From Dactylellina haptotyla (Eukaryota; Ascomycota; Orbiliomycetes; Orbiliales; Orbiliaceae): DNA of 64,000 nucleotides. The translations under genes and the position numbers were made by a program. The DNA lies in contig CM062379.1 of the NCBI GenBank assembly GCA_031310005.1, forward strand, positions 1,612,001 through 1,676,000. Direction: 5' to 3'. A model generated the notes under the pieces. That model had not been told where the DNA came from and did not search any database. It saw only the letters and a list, made by a program, of their open reading frames with translations. Below, piece after piece: positions 10,548-22,624 of the stretch (positions are counted from its first letter, which is position 1; every line of letters starts with the position of its first letter).

Positions 10548-12102
10548 ATGGCTATCAAATCATCTCTCGTCTTTTTGGGCGCCTCGGTCCTTCCTGTTAT
10601 GGGAGAGACAATTCTTGGATTGACTGTCTTCAGCCGTCACGGAGATCGTAAGTGATCCTTCAAATGCTCGATCCCTTCAGCCGATCCTCGACTCTATGAA
10701 CATACCAAAGAGATGTGTATTATATGTTTCTTGATACTGATTATATTTTTTAACATTAGGTACTTCCAAGCACTATTCCGGATATAGCTTGACTAACCTT
10801 GGGTTCCAACAGAACTACCAAACTGGTGGTTTCTACCGTAACCTGTACTTGTCTTCGAACTCTTCGAAGCAGATCCTCGGTATTTCAGAAGACCAATATG
10901 TCACCTCGCAGGTCTGGGCTACCTCTCCAGACCAAAAGGTCCTTGCCAATACCGCAACTGCCTTCCTCCAAGGATTATATCCGCCACTCGAGGAGACTGA
11001 CCCTGAGATTGCGACAAATACCCTCAACAACGGTACTACATATACCAATCCCTTGAACGGATACCAATACGTTATCCTTCATGCCCCTGGCACCGAATCC
11101 CCCAATACCATTTGGATCAAGGGAGATGACGGCTGTCCTGCTGTTACCACGGCTTCGGAAAGCTTCGAGGATAGTGCAGTTTTCATGGAAAGAGATTCCG
11201 CTACTAAATCCTTCTATGAGCAATTCTGGGGTCAAGTTGAGGACGTATACGACTTCAAGCAGTCTCAGCTCAACTATGCTAAAGCGTATGACATCTTTGA
11301 TCTTATCAATGTCGCCCAGATCCACAACAGCTCCGCTTCCGAGAAAGTTACTGCTGAGCAACTCTTCCAGCTCAGAACTCTCGCTGACAGCGCGGAGTTC
11401 GGATTGAACTACAACATGTCGCAACCGGCACGCTCGATTCATGCTCAGACCTTGGCTGGAGCGATCCTCAATCAGTTGAACCAAACCGTCACAAGCAAGG
11501 GAAAGCTCAAGTTTTCGCTCTTCGCAGGAAGTTACGACACATTCCTTGCGTTCTTCGGCCTTACCAACCTGACCATGGCCAGTCCAAACTTCTACGGATT
11601 GCCAGATTATGCTTCCACAATGGCTTTCGAAGTCCTCACCGAGGCTGATGTCACAACATTCCCAACCAATGTAGACGACCTCAAAGTTCGCTTCCTTTTC
11701 CGCAATGGCTCCGACGTCGGTGCTCCATTAACCGCCTTCCCTCTCTTCGGGCAAAAGGAAACCACCATCTCGTGGACCGACTTTGTCACTCAGATTTCTG
11801 AGAGAGCCATCACATCCGTAGAGAAATGGTGCAGCATGTGCATGAGCGAGGAGGCTTTCTGTGCTGCTTACAACCCCAGCCTGTCAACTGGATCTGTGGG
11901 AGGATCTAGCAGCGGAAGCGGCATTTCGAACGCCGTGGCTGGCGTCATTGGAGCCATGGTCACTTTGGCTGTTGTTGGTCTTGTTGGTCTTGTGTTCTTC
12001 TTGTTCTCAAGAAGGCGTAGAACATCGACCACATCCAGCGGCGCCAGTATTGGTTCCGCTGAAAAGGGAAGCCTTAGCAGCGCAAGCGCTGTCCATGCTT
12101 AA
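10548..12102 (+). CDS. histidine acid phosphatase family protein, membrane-anchored
   Basis: Exons 10548-10647 and 10760-12102 (intron 112 nt) encode 480 residues. An N-terminal signal peptide (residues 1-19) precedes TVFSRHGDRT with His31, the phosphate-accepting histidine of the branch-2 histidine phosphatases. Many N-x-S/T sites follow. Near residue 290 the position of the usual His-Asp or His-Ala-Glu motif reads GSYDTFLAFFG, so the second catalytic histidine is replaced by tyrosine. Four cysteines cluster around residue 390-402. A Ser/Gly-rich linker leads to one membrane helix at about 427-449, a basic stop-transfer RRRR and a short Ser-rich tail, giving a type I plasma-membrane or wall-facing protein. 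It probably removes phosphate from outside substrates, or it may be a non-enzymatic relative. The convergent neighbour is the unknown secreted protein. Confidence 0.85.
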
Positions 12103-12267
12103 GTGGATTTAGGGCCTGTAATACGGAAGCATTTCTTGACTTTAGATAGTCCAATGTTGCTTATCGTGCCCCCTTGCAAGTTATATGATTTATGAAATTA
12201 ATTAACGATACCTTAATTGATACAAATATGAATTATTCAAGAGTAACCCTTCCAAAGCTGAACCCAT

Positions 12268-14025
12268 TCAGTAATATTTATCTTGGTTCATCCAATTAGA
12301 GCCCCTCATATGAGGTGCGCCGCCATCACTGGGATTCCAAGTTTCAAAAACAGTATCTTGAGCTTTGACAATCTCTTGCTCCGTATCGAGTCCGGCCAAG
12401 AGATCAGTATCTGGTAAATCGAAGGGATCTTCTCCCGCAATCATTTGTCCCGTTGGTCGTTCTTCTACACCTTCCTCCTGCATGACAGTGATATTTTCGA
12501 GATCCTGGCCATCATTTGCCATTTGGAGTTTCCTAAACACCCGTCGAATTGGCTTCTGAATAGGCTGTACCCGCGTTCTAGGTAACGCTCCCGTTATATC
12601 ATCTGGAATATTTTCGTTCCCTATATTGCTACCGTCGTAGTTTGGAAATATTCGTTGGCCAATAAGATTGCTAAGTTGATCTGGTCGGATAGGAGCGTTG
12701 ATGTTAGGTGGATTAGTACCTTCCACCGCCATTCCGCCTTGAGTATTCTTCTTGTCATTAGAGTTCTGGACTTGTTGTGCCCGATATGCATTGGCGAGCT
12801 CGAAGGGATCTACTCCCATCGTTGCATACGGATCCGACCCTGTTGGTCCACGGAATATATCTGAGAAGAAAGATGGCTTCAGTAGTATATCTTCTACCGT
12901 CTGAGGTCTATCTCCTCCAGGCTTGATATCTAGCTTGTTGAGCAATTGCTGCATAACCGGGCCTGCACCAGGATATCGAAATTGCGGAGGACGCCGTAAA
13001 TTGGATGAAATCGCAAGGTTGTTCGCATAGTGATCAAGTAGTTGCTGAGGAACTGGGGGTATTCTGCTCTTCCAGTCCATATTGAGTCTCTCTCCGAAAA
13101 ATGGCCCTGTATTTGTTGGAATATCATCCGGGGCGAAGAATTCGCTGCCCTGCGACAAATCTTCCAGTATGCTTGGGATCATGCTTTGGGGCGGGTGTTT
13201 AAACCCAGGAAAATCGCCGTTGTACTTTTCCCTCAATACTGGCATGCTCTTATCTTTGATCTGAAATCTGAGGTGTGAAGATTGGGTTTCCGGTATTTCT
13301 ACAATATCAGAGCCGAAGTTAAAAGGAATTTCTGTTTTACTTCGGCTTGGTAGCGTCGGCACATTCGCATCGGGGAAATGGATAGATAAGAGGACACCCA
13401 ATCCCTCGAGAGACGCTTGGCCGACAGTGGCATCGGCCGCTAGAACACCATATTGAACGATAGGGCCGCTTCCAGCATCCTCTCCAATGAATGGCGCCTC
13501 GCGTATAGGGTTTGAGACATCGCCGTCAACAATAGCATATCCACCAATGTTGAGACCACTGGGGTGTCGATAGTCAATAAACGCTTCATTGAGCTCCCTA
13601 GCTAGTATTGGCCGCCAAGACAGATAAGGCGCGACCATTTGATCTCCGTATCCATCTAGGAGTCGGTTGAAATCAACCAACTCCCACGTTTTCGTATTTG
13701 GTGCATTGATCCAGCGAATAAAAATCTGTGGATCCCGAGCGCAACCTGGGCCTAGCCAAAAGGCTACAGCAGGCATTGACTCAAGATCAAAACCATTAAG
13801 TATAGATACTGCCTCCACGAGACCCTCGTCGGCTCCCTCGGGTGGTCGCAAAGATCTGCAAATGGGAATACCTGCTTGGGTAAACATAGGTCTCTTCTCA
13901 TCGATGAGACCCGCAGTGTTAAGCGGACTCGCTCCAACCCACTTTAAAGTCATGTGGAAAGCGGAACATAGTGGCACTAAGGACAAGATTAGCAGAAATC
14001 GCCTGGGAGCGAGCTTGGAATGCAT
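12268..14025 (-). CDS. large predicted secreted protein of unknown function
   Basis: A single exon encodes 585 residues from the ATG at 14025. A clear signal peptide (RRFLLILSLVPLCSA) is followed by FHMTLKWVGASP. The first 250 residues look folded, with tryptophans and one cysteine pair (ICRS, GPGCARDP). The remainder is rich in Pro, Asn, Asp and Gln and appears disordered, and the protein ends in MNQDKYY. No membrane anchor or GPI signal is visible. I do not recognise the family. A secreted wall or host-interface protein is possible, but that rests on the signal peptide alone. The gene ends 165 nt from the convergent acid phosphatase gene. Confidence 0.75.
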   Translation of the reverse strand: MHSKLAPRRFLLILSLVPLCSAFHMTLKWVGASPLNTAGLIDEKRPMFTQAGIPICRSLRPPEGADEGLVEAVSILNGFDLESMPAVAFWLGPGCARDPQIFIRWINAPNTKTWELVDFNRLLDGYGDQMVAPYLSWRPILARELNEAFIDYRHPSGLNIGGYAIVDGDVSNPIREAPFIGEDAGSGPIVQYGVLAADATVGQASLEGLGVLLSIHFPDANVPTLPSRSKTEIPFNFGSDIVEIPETQSSHLRFQIKDKSMPVLREKYNGDFPGFKHPPQSMIPSILEDLSQGSEFFAPDDIPTNTGPFFGERLNMDWKSRIPPVPQQLLDHYANNLAISSNLRRPPQFRYPGAGPVMQQLLNKLDIKPGGDRPQTVEDILLKPSFFSDIFRGPTGSDPYATMGVDPFELANAYRAQQVQNSNDKKNTQGGMAVEGTNPPNINAPIRPDQLSNLIGQRIFPNYDGSNIGNENIPDDITGALPRTRVQPIQKPIRRVFRKLQMANDGQDLENITVMQEEGVEERPTGQMIAGEDPFDLPDTDLLAGLDTEQEIVKAQDTVFETWNPSDGGAPHMRGSNWMNQDKYY

Positions 14026-15022
14026 CGTCTTTAGTTGTTTTAAGCGCCAGCTCCCTTGTTATCCTTTGAGCAATGTATATATCGAGGTTTCGTGATCCTT
14101 TGACGTATACTCGTGCGGATCACATGGCTTTGGTAAGATTATTTGACTCTATGATTGTGAGCAATATTGAGGGAGAGCCCTCGAGTGGTTTGTATTTTGG
14201 TAAACAAGCACCATGTTTTCGCTTACTATGGGTATTAGAGATTAGATTTGAGGTCTTTTTAATTCGAGAGGTTTAATAACTAACATCGAAAAAATGTGTA
14301 TAAAACTACTGCAACTACAGGACAATCTTAGAAAGGATTTCTACCCTGGGGTAAATAGCCAAGTGAGGCTTGTTTTTCTTTTCTTTGTTACCAGATCTAC
14401 AGATTTAAATTATCTATGCATATAATGAACCCGCTGCGTAAATTAGATAGGCCCGACCTCCGGAGAACAATGCTGCTTTCATGCACCTCGAGGCTCCAGG
14501 CATATATGCATATCATGATATATCGGCGTATGGATAGACAGCCTGTTAGTCTTAGACAGACGTGCGAGTTGCGAAACTTTCGCACGAGAAGGAACATTGG
14601 CACACGACACTCTCTAGGAGCTAAATAGCGCGATTTTAATGGTCCGCAGCATGAGGCTGTACTCGAGTCAGTTTGAAAATCAAGAACCGCTTAAGCTTTA
14701 GACCACGCTGAGGATCCGGGTCCCGATCTTACAGTATTCAATACCCCCTAGCCTAGGAAAACGTGGAAAGTGTGTTGAGAATGTTCAGTCCGTTGTATTT
14801 TGCAGCAACACATGACGTCGCACCTCTATCGAGCATTCATGCTATTCGCATTTACGTGTGGACGCGTCTAGACGTCTACTTAGCTACATCGTTATAAATA
14901 CGTTTAACTTCGCGACCGACCGCGATATATCATACCTGTATACAACTTTAATCGTTGCCCCCTGTTTTCTAAATCAACTGACAGTGCTGAATTCATTTCT
15001 CCTCACCACTTCTGCATCCAAA
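14026..15022. other. divergent intergenic region, AT-rich
   Basis: This 1 kb region lies between the secreted protein gene and the VOC protein gene. It is AT-rich around 14230-14550 with several small palindromes. No gene was found. Confidence 0.6.
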
Positions 15023-15487
15023 ATGACAGAGAACACAACCAAGAAGCTACTACTATCCTCGTGGAAGATTATACCCCACTTCCCATGTACCTCTGTCGCC
15101 GCAACTGTCAAATTCTACACAGAATCACTTCACTTTACGCTTGGAGGGGTGCATCCAGATGATTGCCCGCAAGAAGAAGCGGAGATGTGCTCAGTTGCCG
15201 TTGGTAAAAAAGCCGATGCAAATATATATCTCTTCAGGAAGCCCGGCCCTTTCGAACCTTCTGCTGCCATGATTGCAATGGGAACAAATCAATTAGACAA
15301 ATACTATCAGCTCCTGTTAGATGAGGGAAAAGTAGAAATATCGGTGCCGATCAAAGACCAACCATGGGGCTATCGCCAATTTGAAATCAAGGACATCGAT
15401 GGCAATCGAATCCAGTTCTTCAAGTTTCTGGAAGGTGGTAATCCTGGCACACCAGACGGGGGAGACGCATCGCTTCTGCTGGAGTAA
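15023..15487 (+). CDS. VOC superfamily protein (glyoxalase/bleomycin-resistance fold)
   Basis: The 154-residue product has the layout of a single paired beta-alpha-beta-beta-beta unit set. An early segment reads IIPHFPCTSVAATVKFYTES and the late one WGYRQFEIKDIDGNRIQFF, the usual pattern of VOC proteins in which the late D-x-x-G-N strand carries a metal-binding position. Members bind metal and act as dioxygenases, isomerases or drug-binding proteins, so the substrate cannot be named. I chose the ATG at 15023 (context AAAATGAC); the frame is open further upstream but that part is hydrophobic and not VOC-like. It is intronless. Confidence 0.8.
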   Translation: MTENTTKKLLLSSWKIIPHFPCTSVAATVKFYTESLHFTLGGVHPDDCPQEEAEMCSVAVGKKADANIYLFRKPGPFEPSAAMIAMGTNQLDKYYQLLLDEGKVEISVPIKDQPWGYRQFEIKDIDGNRIQFFKFLEGGNPGTPDGGDASLLLE

Positions 15488-18400
15488 CACGAACGAGGAT
15501 CACGAATCGCTCACCAACTTCCGTTCACATGGTAGCTTTCTCACTCCAAAAACCCGGGCACGTGCGTCATAGCCCCTCTCCTCATATTTATTGCGTCCAG
15601 GGACGGTGTAGGACCTACCGTCACGCCATGAATACCAGGATTTTGCCCTTAAATGCAATATTACTCCCTCAGTTTGGCTTCAGCCTTTCACTCCTGCATT
15701 AATTATGAAAAAGGGAGAGAAAAAGATACAGCCGCGGTAGAAATTGAGCATCGTCTATTAGCCAAAGCTCAACCAATTCCCCATCTTTTTGCCTTCTCGC
15801 CTTTGGATTTAAACTTTGGTTCGGTATCTGTGGGCTAAATAGGGTGAACGGCAAAGAGAAAACTATGCAGACGGCTGGTAGCGTTTATTATTTGAGCCTG
15901 TCGCTGCCGTCGAATCCACTTCGCGAGCCGCTTTTATCATCATGAGGTTTTTTTTGTGGACGGTTCCCCGCTGTAACTATTGATCGTGAGCCCTAATATC
16001 AGAATGCCTATATTGTGGAGAATTATATTCCGTATCTCAATCTTTACTATGTAATCTATCTGAAAGCGACAGTTCATTTTGCTTGTGATAACAGAAATGT
16101 TTCCAGACAACAATTGCCAGCGAGATTATAAGTTAATATCGATTTATCGAGGGTATCCTTGATTGAGACCCAGTTCTTGGCAGGAACCAAAATTGATGCT
16201 TGATCGAAAATCAATTGAGATTCTCCACTTGCAACTTGCGCATTGACATTTGAAGAAGAAATTGTCCGGCGGGAGGGGTAACGCCCGTTAAAAAAGGCTC
16301 AATGAATCGATAACAACTCGAACAGCCAGGACGAGGTCCAAAACAAATGTCTCTCTGGGCTTGCAATTGCCGACTATTGCATTACGCATACGCATGAGGG
16401 ATAAACGTCAGAAGCTAGAAGCCCTGGGCTTAATGTGATCCGATTTCAATTCGAAACATTCTAGAAGCCAAAGAGAAGGTGCCACGATACATGTACATGT
16501 ACAAGTCGTCATTAAAAAAAATGCATGGTACATTTTTCAATGCAAGGAGAAAAATGAGGGTAGCAATCACGATAGCCATATCGGTGAGAGGGTTTGGTGT
16601 GTCAACTTGGACGAACACATTTTGCCGGCAAGAGAAATGACATGGGTGGCAAGTGTTGCGGCGTCGCCATTGCGGAAAAGCGTTAGCCTGAGGGCTTGGT
16701 AATAACGGTGCACCTTCCCCTAACAGGTTAAGCCTTACATTCTCCCGGCGAGCCGGTTTCAGGTTCAACAATCCTCCAAAGATGCGAGGAAATCTCGCTG
16801 ATGAACAGGATCTTCACCCGGAAATCGAGGTGGCCCTCCAAGGTGTAACTCAAATGAGAAGGACCCCGGTGTCATGGAAGGATTTGAAACTTCTGGAAGG
16901 GACATCCTGCATAAGCTTTTTGTAGGGGGATGGAACATTATTTGTCGTTTTGATGATTGTTTTTTTTTCTGCTTCGAAGCATCCCATCTTGGCTCTTCTA
17001 ATGGCACGAGTCCAGGGAGCGTAAGGGGATAAAGAAAAATGCTGATGTGCAGAAATTTGAGTTTTCGAAATTAGGACGCCAGAAGCTTCAACATGAGTAA
17101 GGGCGTTGGTTAGTTCAGCGCCATGGGCTCTAGCAGAACGCCCTCGCATAGAGTTCATGAGGGCGGTTGCGAGCAGTTCAATTTGTGGCTTGCATTTGCC
17201 ATTCGAGTTCAGCTGCCGGTTGCCCCGAACTCGTGTACTTCGGCTAGGCCCGCCGAACTGCGTCTGAGTGGTAACATATGGTACGCACGTGGCTGCCGTA
17301 CAGCTGCACGGAGTCTCCTGTTTTGTTCCAGTTCTCAAATGCTGTGAAATCAGTTGTCTTCTTGCCACTACCTTTGGCTGACCACCGGGGTACCTTTGAC
17401 TGCTGTCTTTGTAGTTCCTCAACGTATTGTGGGGCGAAGGGATGGGAAGGAACTTGTGTCCTGGGCAGATCAGGGCGTTAGTGTCCCAGAGCTCGGGCCA
17501 GTTCCAACACAAACGGGAACAACGCAGCGAATGGACAGTGGATATCGAGTTTACGATAGGCCAAAAGACGCTTTCATTCTCTTTAGCATGTCAAATTTGA
17601 GACGGCTCGATTATAATGAAGCCACTTATAGCTTTTCCAAGGGTTATATTGCCCAAAATCACTATGGTTGTATATCAAATGAATATTATTGCGCTGTCGG
17701 ACTGAGTGTCTTAATCTTAAAACTGATAGACAAAATGAGGTTAGTAAAAAGCCTACGCTCCATATCGCACAGAAAAACAGCAAAGTAACGTGATTTGAAC
17801 ATCTTTAACGAGAGGGTACAATAAGAAAGGTCCAACTCTCCGCGAACCGTTAACCTGGAATATTACTAAGAGAGCATCGTGCTAGTATGCTCAAATGCTG
17901 TCCATATCAAGCAGTTCTAATATCTCCTTGTCCGCTTCCTGGTGTTACATTTTGCCGAGTGGAGTATTATAAGAGGATGTGGCTACAGCACTACCCGATT
18001 TGTCGCGGAAGCATAGTCAAAACTATAAACTGCCGCGATATTCGATTGCCAGGCTTTGATGTGCACGATAAGGCTATGGAGATCGAGGGATCTTTTGGAT
18101 GGGCATCCAACAACAGCAAGCCATTTATGTGTTGCTCGAAGAAGTCAATTGATAACCACAAAGATCGCTATGTCTCTTCCCAATTCTAAATATCTCTGGA
18201 GCGAATTTATACACAGAGTGCCAGAATCCAGGACAAGCCTTTCATTATCGTGCCAATGCTGAAACGCGTTATATTATATGCGTTTGCTTCGGACATTTCT
18301 ATCTGCTTTTACATGTCCGGCCGGCCGACGGGTCAATCTCGAGTTCGTGCTGCGATCAGAGTATACCCTGAACCAAGCTGACGGGGTATGCGAAAATCAA

Positions 18401-21400
18401 TTATCATATTTGAGATCACAATATTGAATTTTTATTTGAGGCAATATGATCCATTTCTTATTCAATGTGCAAAATATACGTGCATCGATGCTGGTGCCTC
18501 GTTTGCACTGGTAATCTTGTAACGTGCTCCCCCGGATTTCTGTTATAATCCTCACCCCATCACAATCTCTCGCGATGAAGCAGGTCGGTATAAGAGCTTT
18601 ATAACCTATAAACAGCGCCGCAGGACTCCAAGATCACCAGCATGTATACGTGTATATACGTGAATTTCATGCACCTCAAATGTCTATCACTCTAAGACTC
18701 TCGTCCGTCCAACATATGGACACGTTTGGCTCTCATATCGTGTATATAAGATACTGTAAAATCTCGCATGCTGTTGACACACTCTTCCATCATGCTTCGT
18801 ATTCTTCAATCAACACATTTACCACGTTTGGATCTCAAAAAGTGGTTGACTAGTAATAGACAAGGTAAGCATGTTCTGATACCACCAGTCATGGAGCGGT
18901 TATACACGATCTTTCCTTTCGTCCTAGCTATAACAACTAGGCTCGTCTTACATCAAACTGTGGTACCTCCTCTTGGACAAGGAAAGGCAGATCTGATGAT
19001 ATATCTCATGTTCCAACAGGTACCCCCCCGGCTGCTCACAGATACGACGTCGCGAGCACAAGGCATTTTCGGTTGAGCGTAAAGAAGGGCCAACAATATA
19101 CTATCTGTAAGGGGCGAACCTTTAACAAAAAACAAAGTGGTATAGAACCAATTTTGCTGGTAAGTAATATTACTCTTTTCCGATGAATTATTCTCAAACC
19201 CGGACATAAGGCCGCGATGTTACAAAGGCGAGATGAAAAAAAATCCTATACGACCCGAGGTCGGACTTGCCCCTTGTCCAAGGCCTTCTGCTCAACGTTT
19301 CACATGTTGGCAACCGACACAGGTTAATGACACCTCTTGACGGTTCCATTGTAGGCTGAGCAGCGGGGTTTTCAGGTATCCAAGAGTACCACCCTTTCTT
19401 GACTTTCCTATAGGTCAAACGGTATTTTCTGTTCGAGTGGTACGCTCATCGATATGAGAACAGAAGATCATTCTAGACCCCGCCTCACACTGACGGGTTG
19501 GTTTAGGCTATGTCAATTCATGTTACCGCTCTGCATATGTGCCGCGGTATAGCATTTCTTCCATTTTTATTTGGGACAGAAAGGCTTGAGCTCGATCCGT
19601 GACTTGTGCCACTCGCTTTCTCAGTCGTCGGTGTCTTGGGTCATCCATCCCATATATAGACCGAATCACAGCGAATTTAGCCTTCCAGTCTAAACAAGAA
19701 AAGAAAATTAGTGAGTTTAGTTTTTAAATTCCTTTCACTTCTGTTTTGGAAAAAAAATGTCGAACGATTCATTTATTCGGTTTAAGCCACGGTTTCCATG
19801 TGTTTTATTGTTCTGCGAATGTGGTTTTCGAGTTTACCCAGACGATTTTTTAAATTTCGTTCCAAGCTGCTTCAGAAGTCCAACCTTCTGGAAAAGACAT
19901 GGATGGAGGGATCTTTTTTCCTTTTCCCTCTTTCTTTAATAAACCCTGGTTTTTTGCGGGAAAGGTGGTTGCGCAGACATAGAGGGGGAGATAAGTTCCA
20001 CGACATTTCGTCCAGGGCATATCACCCGTTCGCCTCTGGCCTAGGGAAAGCTAGGGGTCGAGAAAGTCAATGCACTAAATTTCTTTTGCGGGAGAAATCA
20101 AGACCAATCTGCAGAGCGCAGGAACCTAGACTTCGGATGGGGGACTGATCCTGGTCGACAAGGCCTGGGGGCATCTTTTCTATGTAGAACCACGGAATTT
20201 TGAGAGGGGTTATTCTCTTATAATTTGGTACGGAAAGGCACGATATAGACAGCACTCGCCGATGTTCGTTGGGCGTATGTGTGTGAGTGCATGTCTCTCC
20301 TCTCCGCCCGCTCTCTGTATGGAGGAGTCGTACCCGTGCCGGCTTGTGAGCAGAAATACAGCAGAAAGAGGGGTTGCTCAGTCCCCTCTTGATTTGCGCG
20401 CGAGTCACTTGTGTGCATGGGGACGGGCTTCAGATGGTTGAAACGTCGCTTGCTTGCTCGCATCAGCCACTTGGACTTCAGATAAAGGACCGTCGACAGA
20501 GGCGGTTTATTCATCTGTTGTTATTAAACGATAATAATACCGAACTTGCACAGACCTCAGACGCCTCAACGTTTCGCGGTTTTGAAAGAAACTGGAGAAA
20601 ACAGAGTCGTCTTGTTTTTTCTTTTTGAAGCAAAAAGTCAAGACAGTTCGTTTGATTCGATTCAGTGCCTAATTACCCACGTAGCACGAAGCGTTGGATT
20701 ATTATTATAATAAGGCATCATCGAGGAATAAAGCCAAGCAAAGAGAGACTTTAGAGATACATTGTCCAGCCCCCCCGTCCTTGCTTTTTATATGTTGGAG
20801 ATCATCTTTCTGTTGTCTTTTGGAACTTCTCTACTCTTTTCCCTTTCTCTGTCGCTTGAAACATACCTCAGCTTGTTTAAAAAACCGCTATATTCTCCTT
20901 TCGATCCCGGGAGAGGTCCCTGAAGATTCCTTCCCCCGTTGAAAGCCACCCCCAAGCTTAGCCTTCTGGGACTGCCTCAGCATCCGTCCGTCCCATGAGA
21001 TATCCCGGCAAAAGCACCTTAAAAACCTCGTTGCAAGCCAGCAAATTGTTCTTGCAGCAAAAGCAGAGAGTACCTGGTCCTGTTCTGAGGGTGTCTGGTT
21101 TTTCTGTCCTGCTACCTGTTCGCTATCCCCCTTTTAGGCGAATCTTTGGCTTTTCCACCAAAAAGAAAAACGATTCCAGCATTGTGATTGACGTTTGGGG
21201 GGAAGGACTCCACCCTTCGCGCTGCACAGTTTCCGCACACTGGCTAGGCTCTCCAAGTCCAAACTCAGGTACGCCAACTAACTTTCTTTTCTCGACAGTA
21301 AGGAATAACATTTAAATAGGTCGGACCTTCCGACGACTAAGTTGAAAAAGGCTGAACTGTCACGAAAGAGAGCAGAGCAGAGTCAGATTTTGGTACCAAT

Positions 21401-21855
21401 CACAGCGGCCACCCCGCCAACGGAAGCCAAAAAGTTGACAGCTTGATCTCCCGATAGTCTCGGTGTCCAGCTTGGTTAGTGTGATTTTTGGCCGCTTACT
21501 ACTGAGAGGAAGAAGAAACGAAAGAAGGGCTACCCCGGCAAACTCGAGCCCTTCATAAATACTGTATTTTCTTATTCCGCTAGGACAGACAAGAAAAGCA
21601 AAGAAACAAAAAAAGAGGCTAGTCGGTTCCGTTCGACGCAGAACGGACAGACACAAGAAAGACCGGACAGACACACGGAACAGGTTGCGGGGACTCCACC
21701 GAGGCTCAGGTCGCCCTCCCCTTCCCTCCTTTAAAGCTTTACGGATCCAGAGAAAGTGTGGCCGCTGCCCTGCCCTCGTGGGAAAATCGTGCGAAGTGGA
21801 GCCAGGCTACATACATCCACCCATCCACCCAGACCTACATACACACCCATACATG
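15488..21855. other. gene-poor region of 6.4 kb
   Basis: I found no convincing gene between the VOC gene and the presumed leader of the bHLH gene. Several frames of 60-220 codons exist, the longest at 16850-17512 on the minus strand, but they lack domain character and splice support. Parts such as 17580-18860 are AT-rich. From about 19700 the sequence becomes pyrimidine-rich with short tandem repeats. The region could hold distal regulatory DNA for the bHLH gene, non-coding RNAs or decayed repeats; none can be shown from sequence alone. Confidence 0.5.
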
Positions 21856-21903
21856 CCTACATACTACATACATACATAATAGAGACTAGAGGGACGTCCT
21901 GGA

Positions 21904-21920
21904 CATCCATCCATCCATCC
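21904..21920 (+). repeat. (CATC)4 microsatellite
   Basis: Four perfect CATC units; neighbouring sequence 21810-21880 is a looser mix of CATC and CATA units. Confidence 0.9.
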
Positions 21921-22364
21921 AGAGGAGACAGGCATAGTACAGACTCGTACAGAACCACATATTCTGGCGGGCCCAATTCGAACCCACAACTCCTGATCCG
22001 ATCCCTCAACTTCCATTCCCGGCGTACCTACTTCTACTACGACGTTCCCTTCCTTCTCACCCCCTCTTAATAACCTGTACGGAACCTGACGAGACTAAAC
22101 CAACCACACACACATCGTCTTGTTCTGGCTGGCCTTCCAACTCTAGAAAACCAAACCCTTTTCTTCCTTTTTTCTTACTTTCTTTTCTGGCAGTCTTCCT
22201 CCGTCCTCGTCCTAACCTCTTCGCCAGCGAGAGAGAAATTCGGAAGGCGAGACTCGATAGTAATAATAATCACGCCGACAAGAAGGAGAGACACAGGGAA
22301 AGAAGTTTGTTATTCTGATCGTATCGAGGAAACGAAACGAACCACCCTTTACGGCCCCCTCACC

Positions 22365-22380
22365 GTTCGTTCGTTCGTTC
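22365..22380 (+). repeat. (GTTC)4 microsatellite
   Basis: Four perfect GTTC units within the presumed bHLH leader. Confidence 0.9.
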
Positions 22381-22604
22381 TTCAGTTCCATCGATCGATT
22401 CGTCCTTCTCTTCCATTCTTTAGACTTTTGGGGAGCACCGCCGCCACGGCAGCCTTAGCGAAAGGGAAGGGAAAGGCAGATCAGACACGTTTTCCACGTT
22501 TGTTGAAATTTCTTTATTTCCACCAAGCTTTCTGCCCACATTCCTCAAGCGGCCATTTAAATTTGAGGAAGGAGTCTGCACGAATACGGGCGAGCCCACT
22601 TGCT

Positions 22605-22624
22605 ACCACCACCACCACCACCAC
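22605..22624 (+). repeat. (ACC)6 microsatellite
   Basis: Six ACC units plus a partial one, within the presumed bHLH leader. Confidence 0.9.

Noticed and set aside
14858-15022. 55-codon upstream extension of the VOC protein
   Set aside because: Frame does not begin with ATG, and the segment is hydrophobic and unlike the family N-terminus.
16488-16504. Small palindrome ATACATGTACATGTAC
   Set aside because: Too short and isolated to support a mobile element end or operator.
16850-17512. 220-codon minus-strand frame
   Set aside because: It has no recognisable domain, mixed low-quality composition and no splice or promoter support. Chance length is possible in a 7 kb gap.
17354-17788. 144-codon plus-strand frame
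   Set aside because: It overlaps the previous frame on the other strand, starts without ATG and has no protein character.
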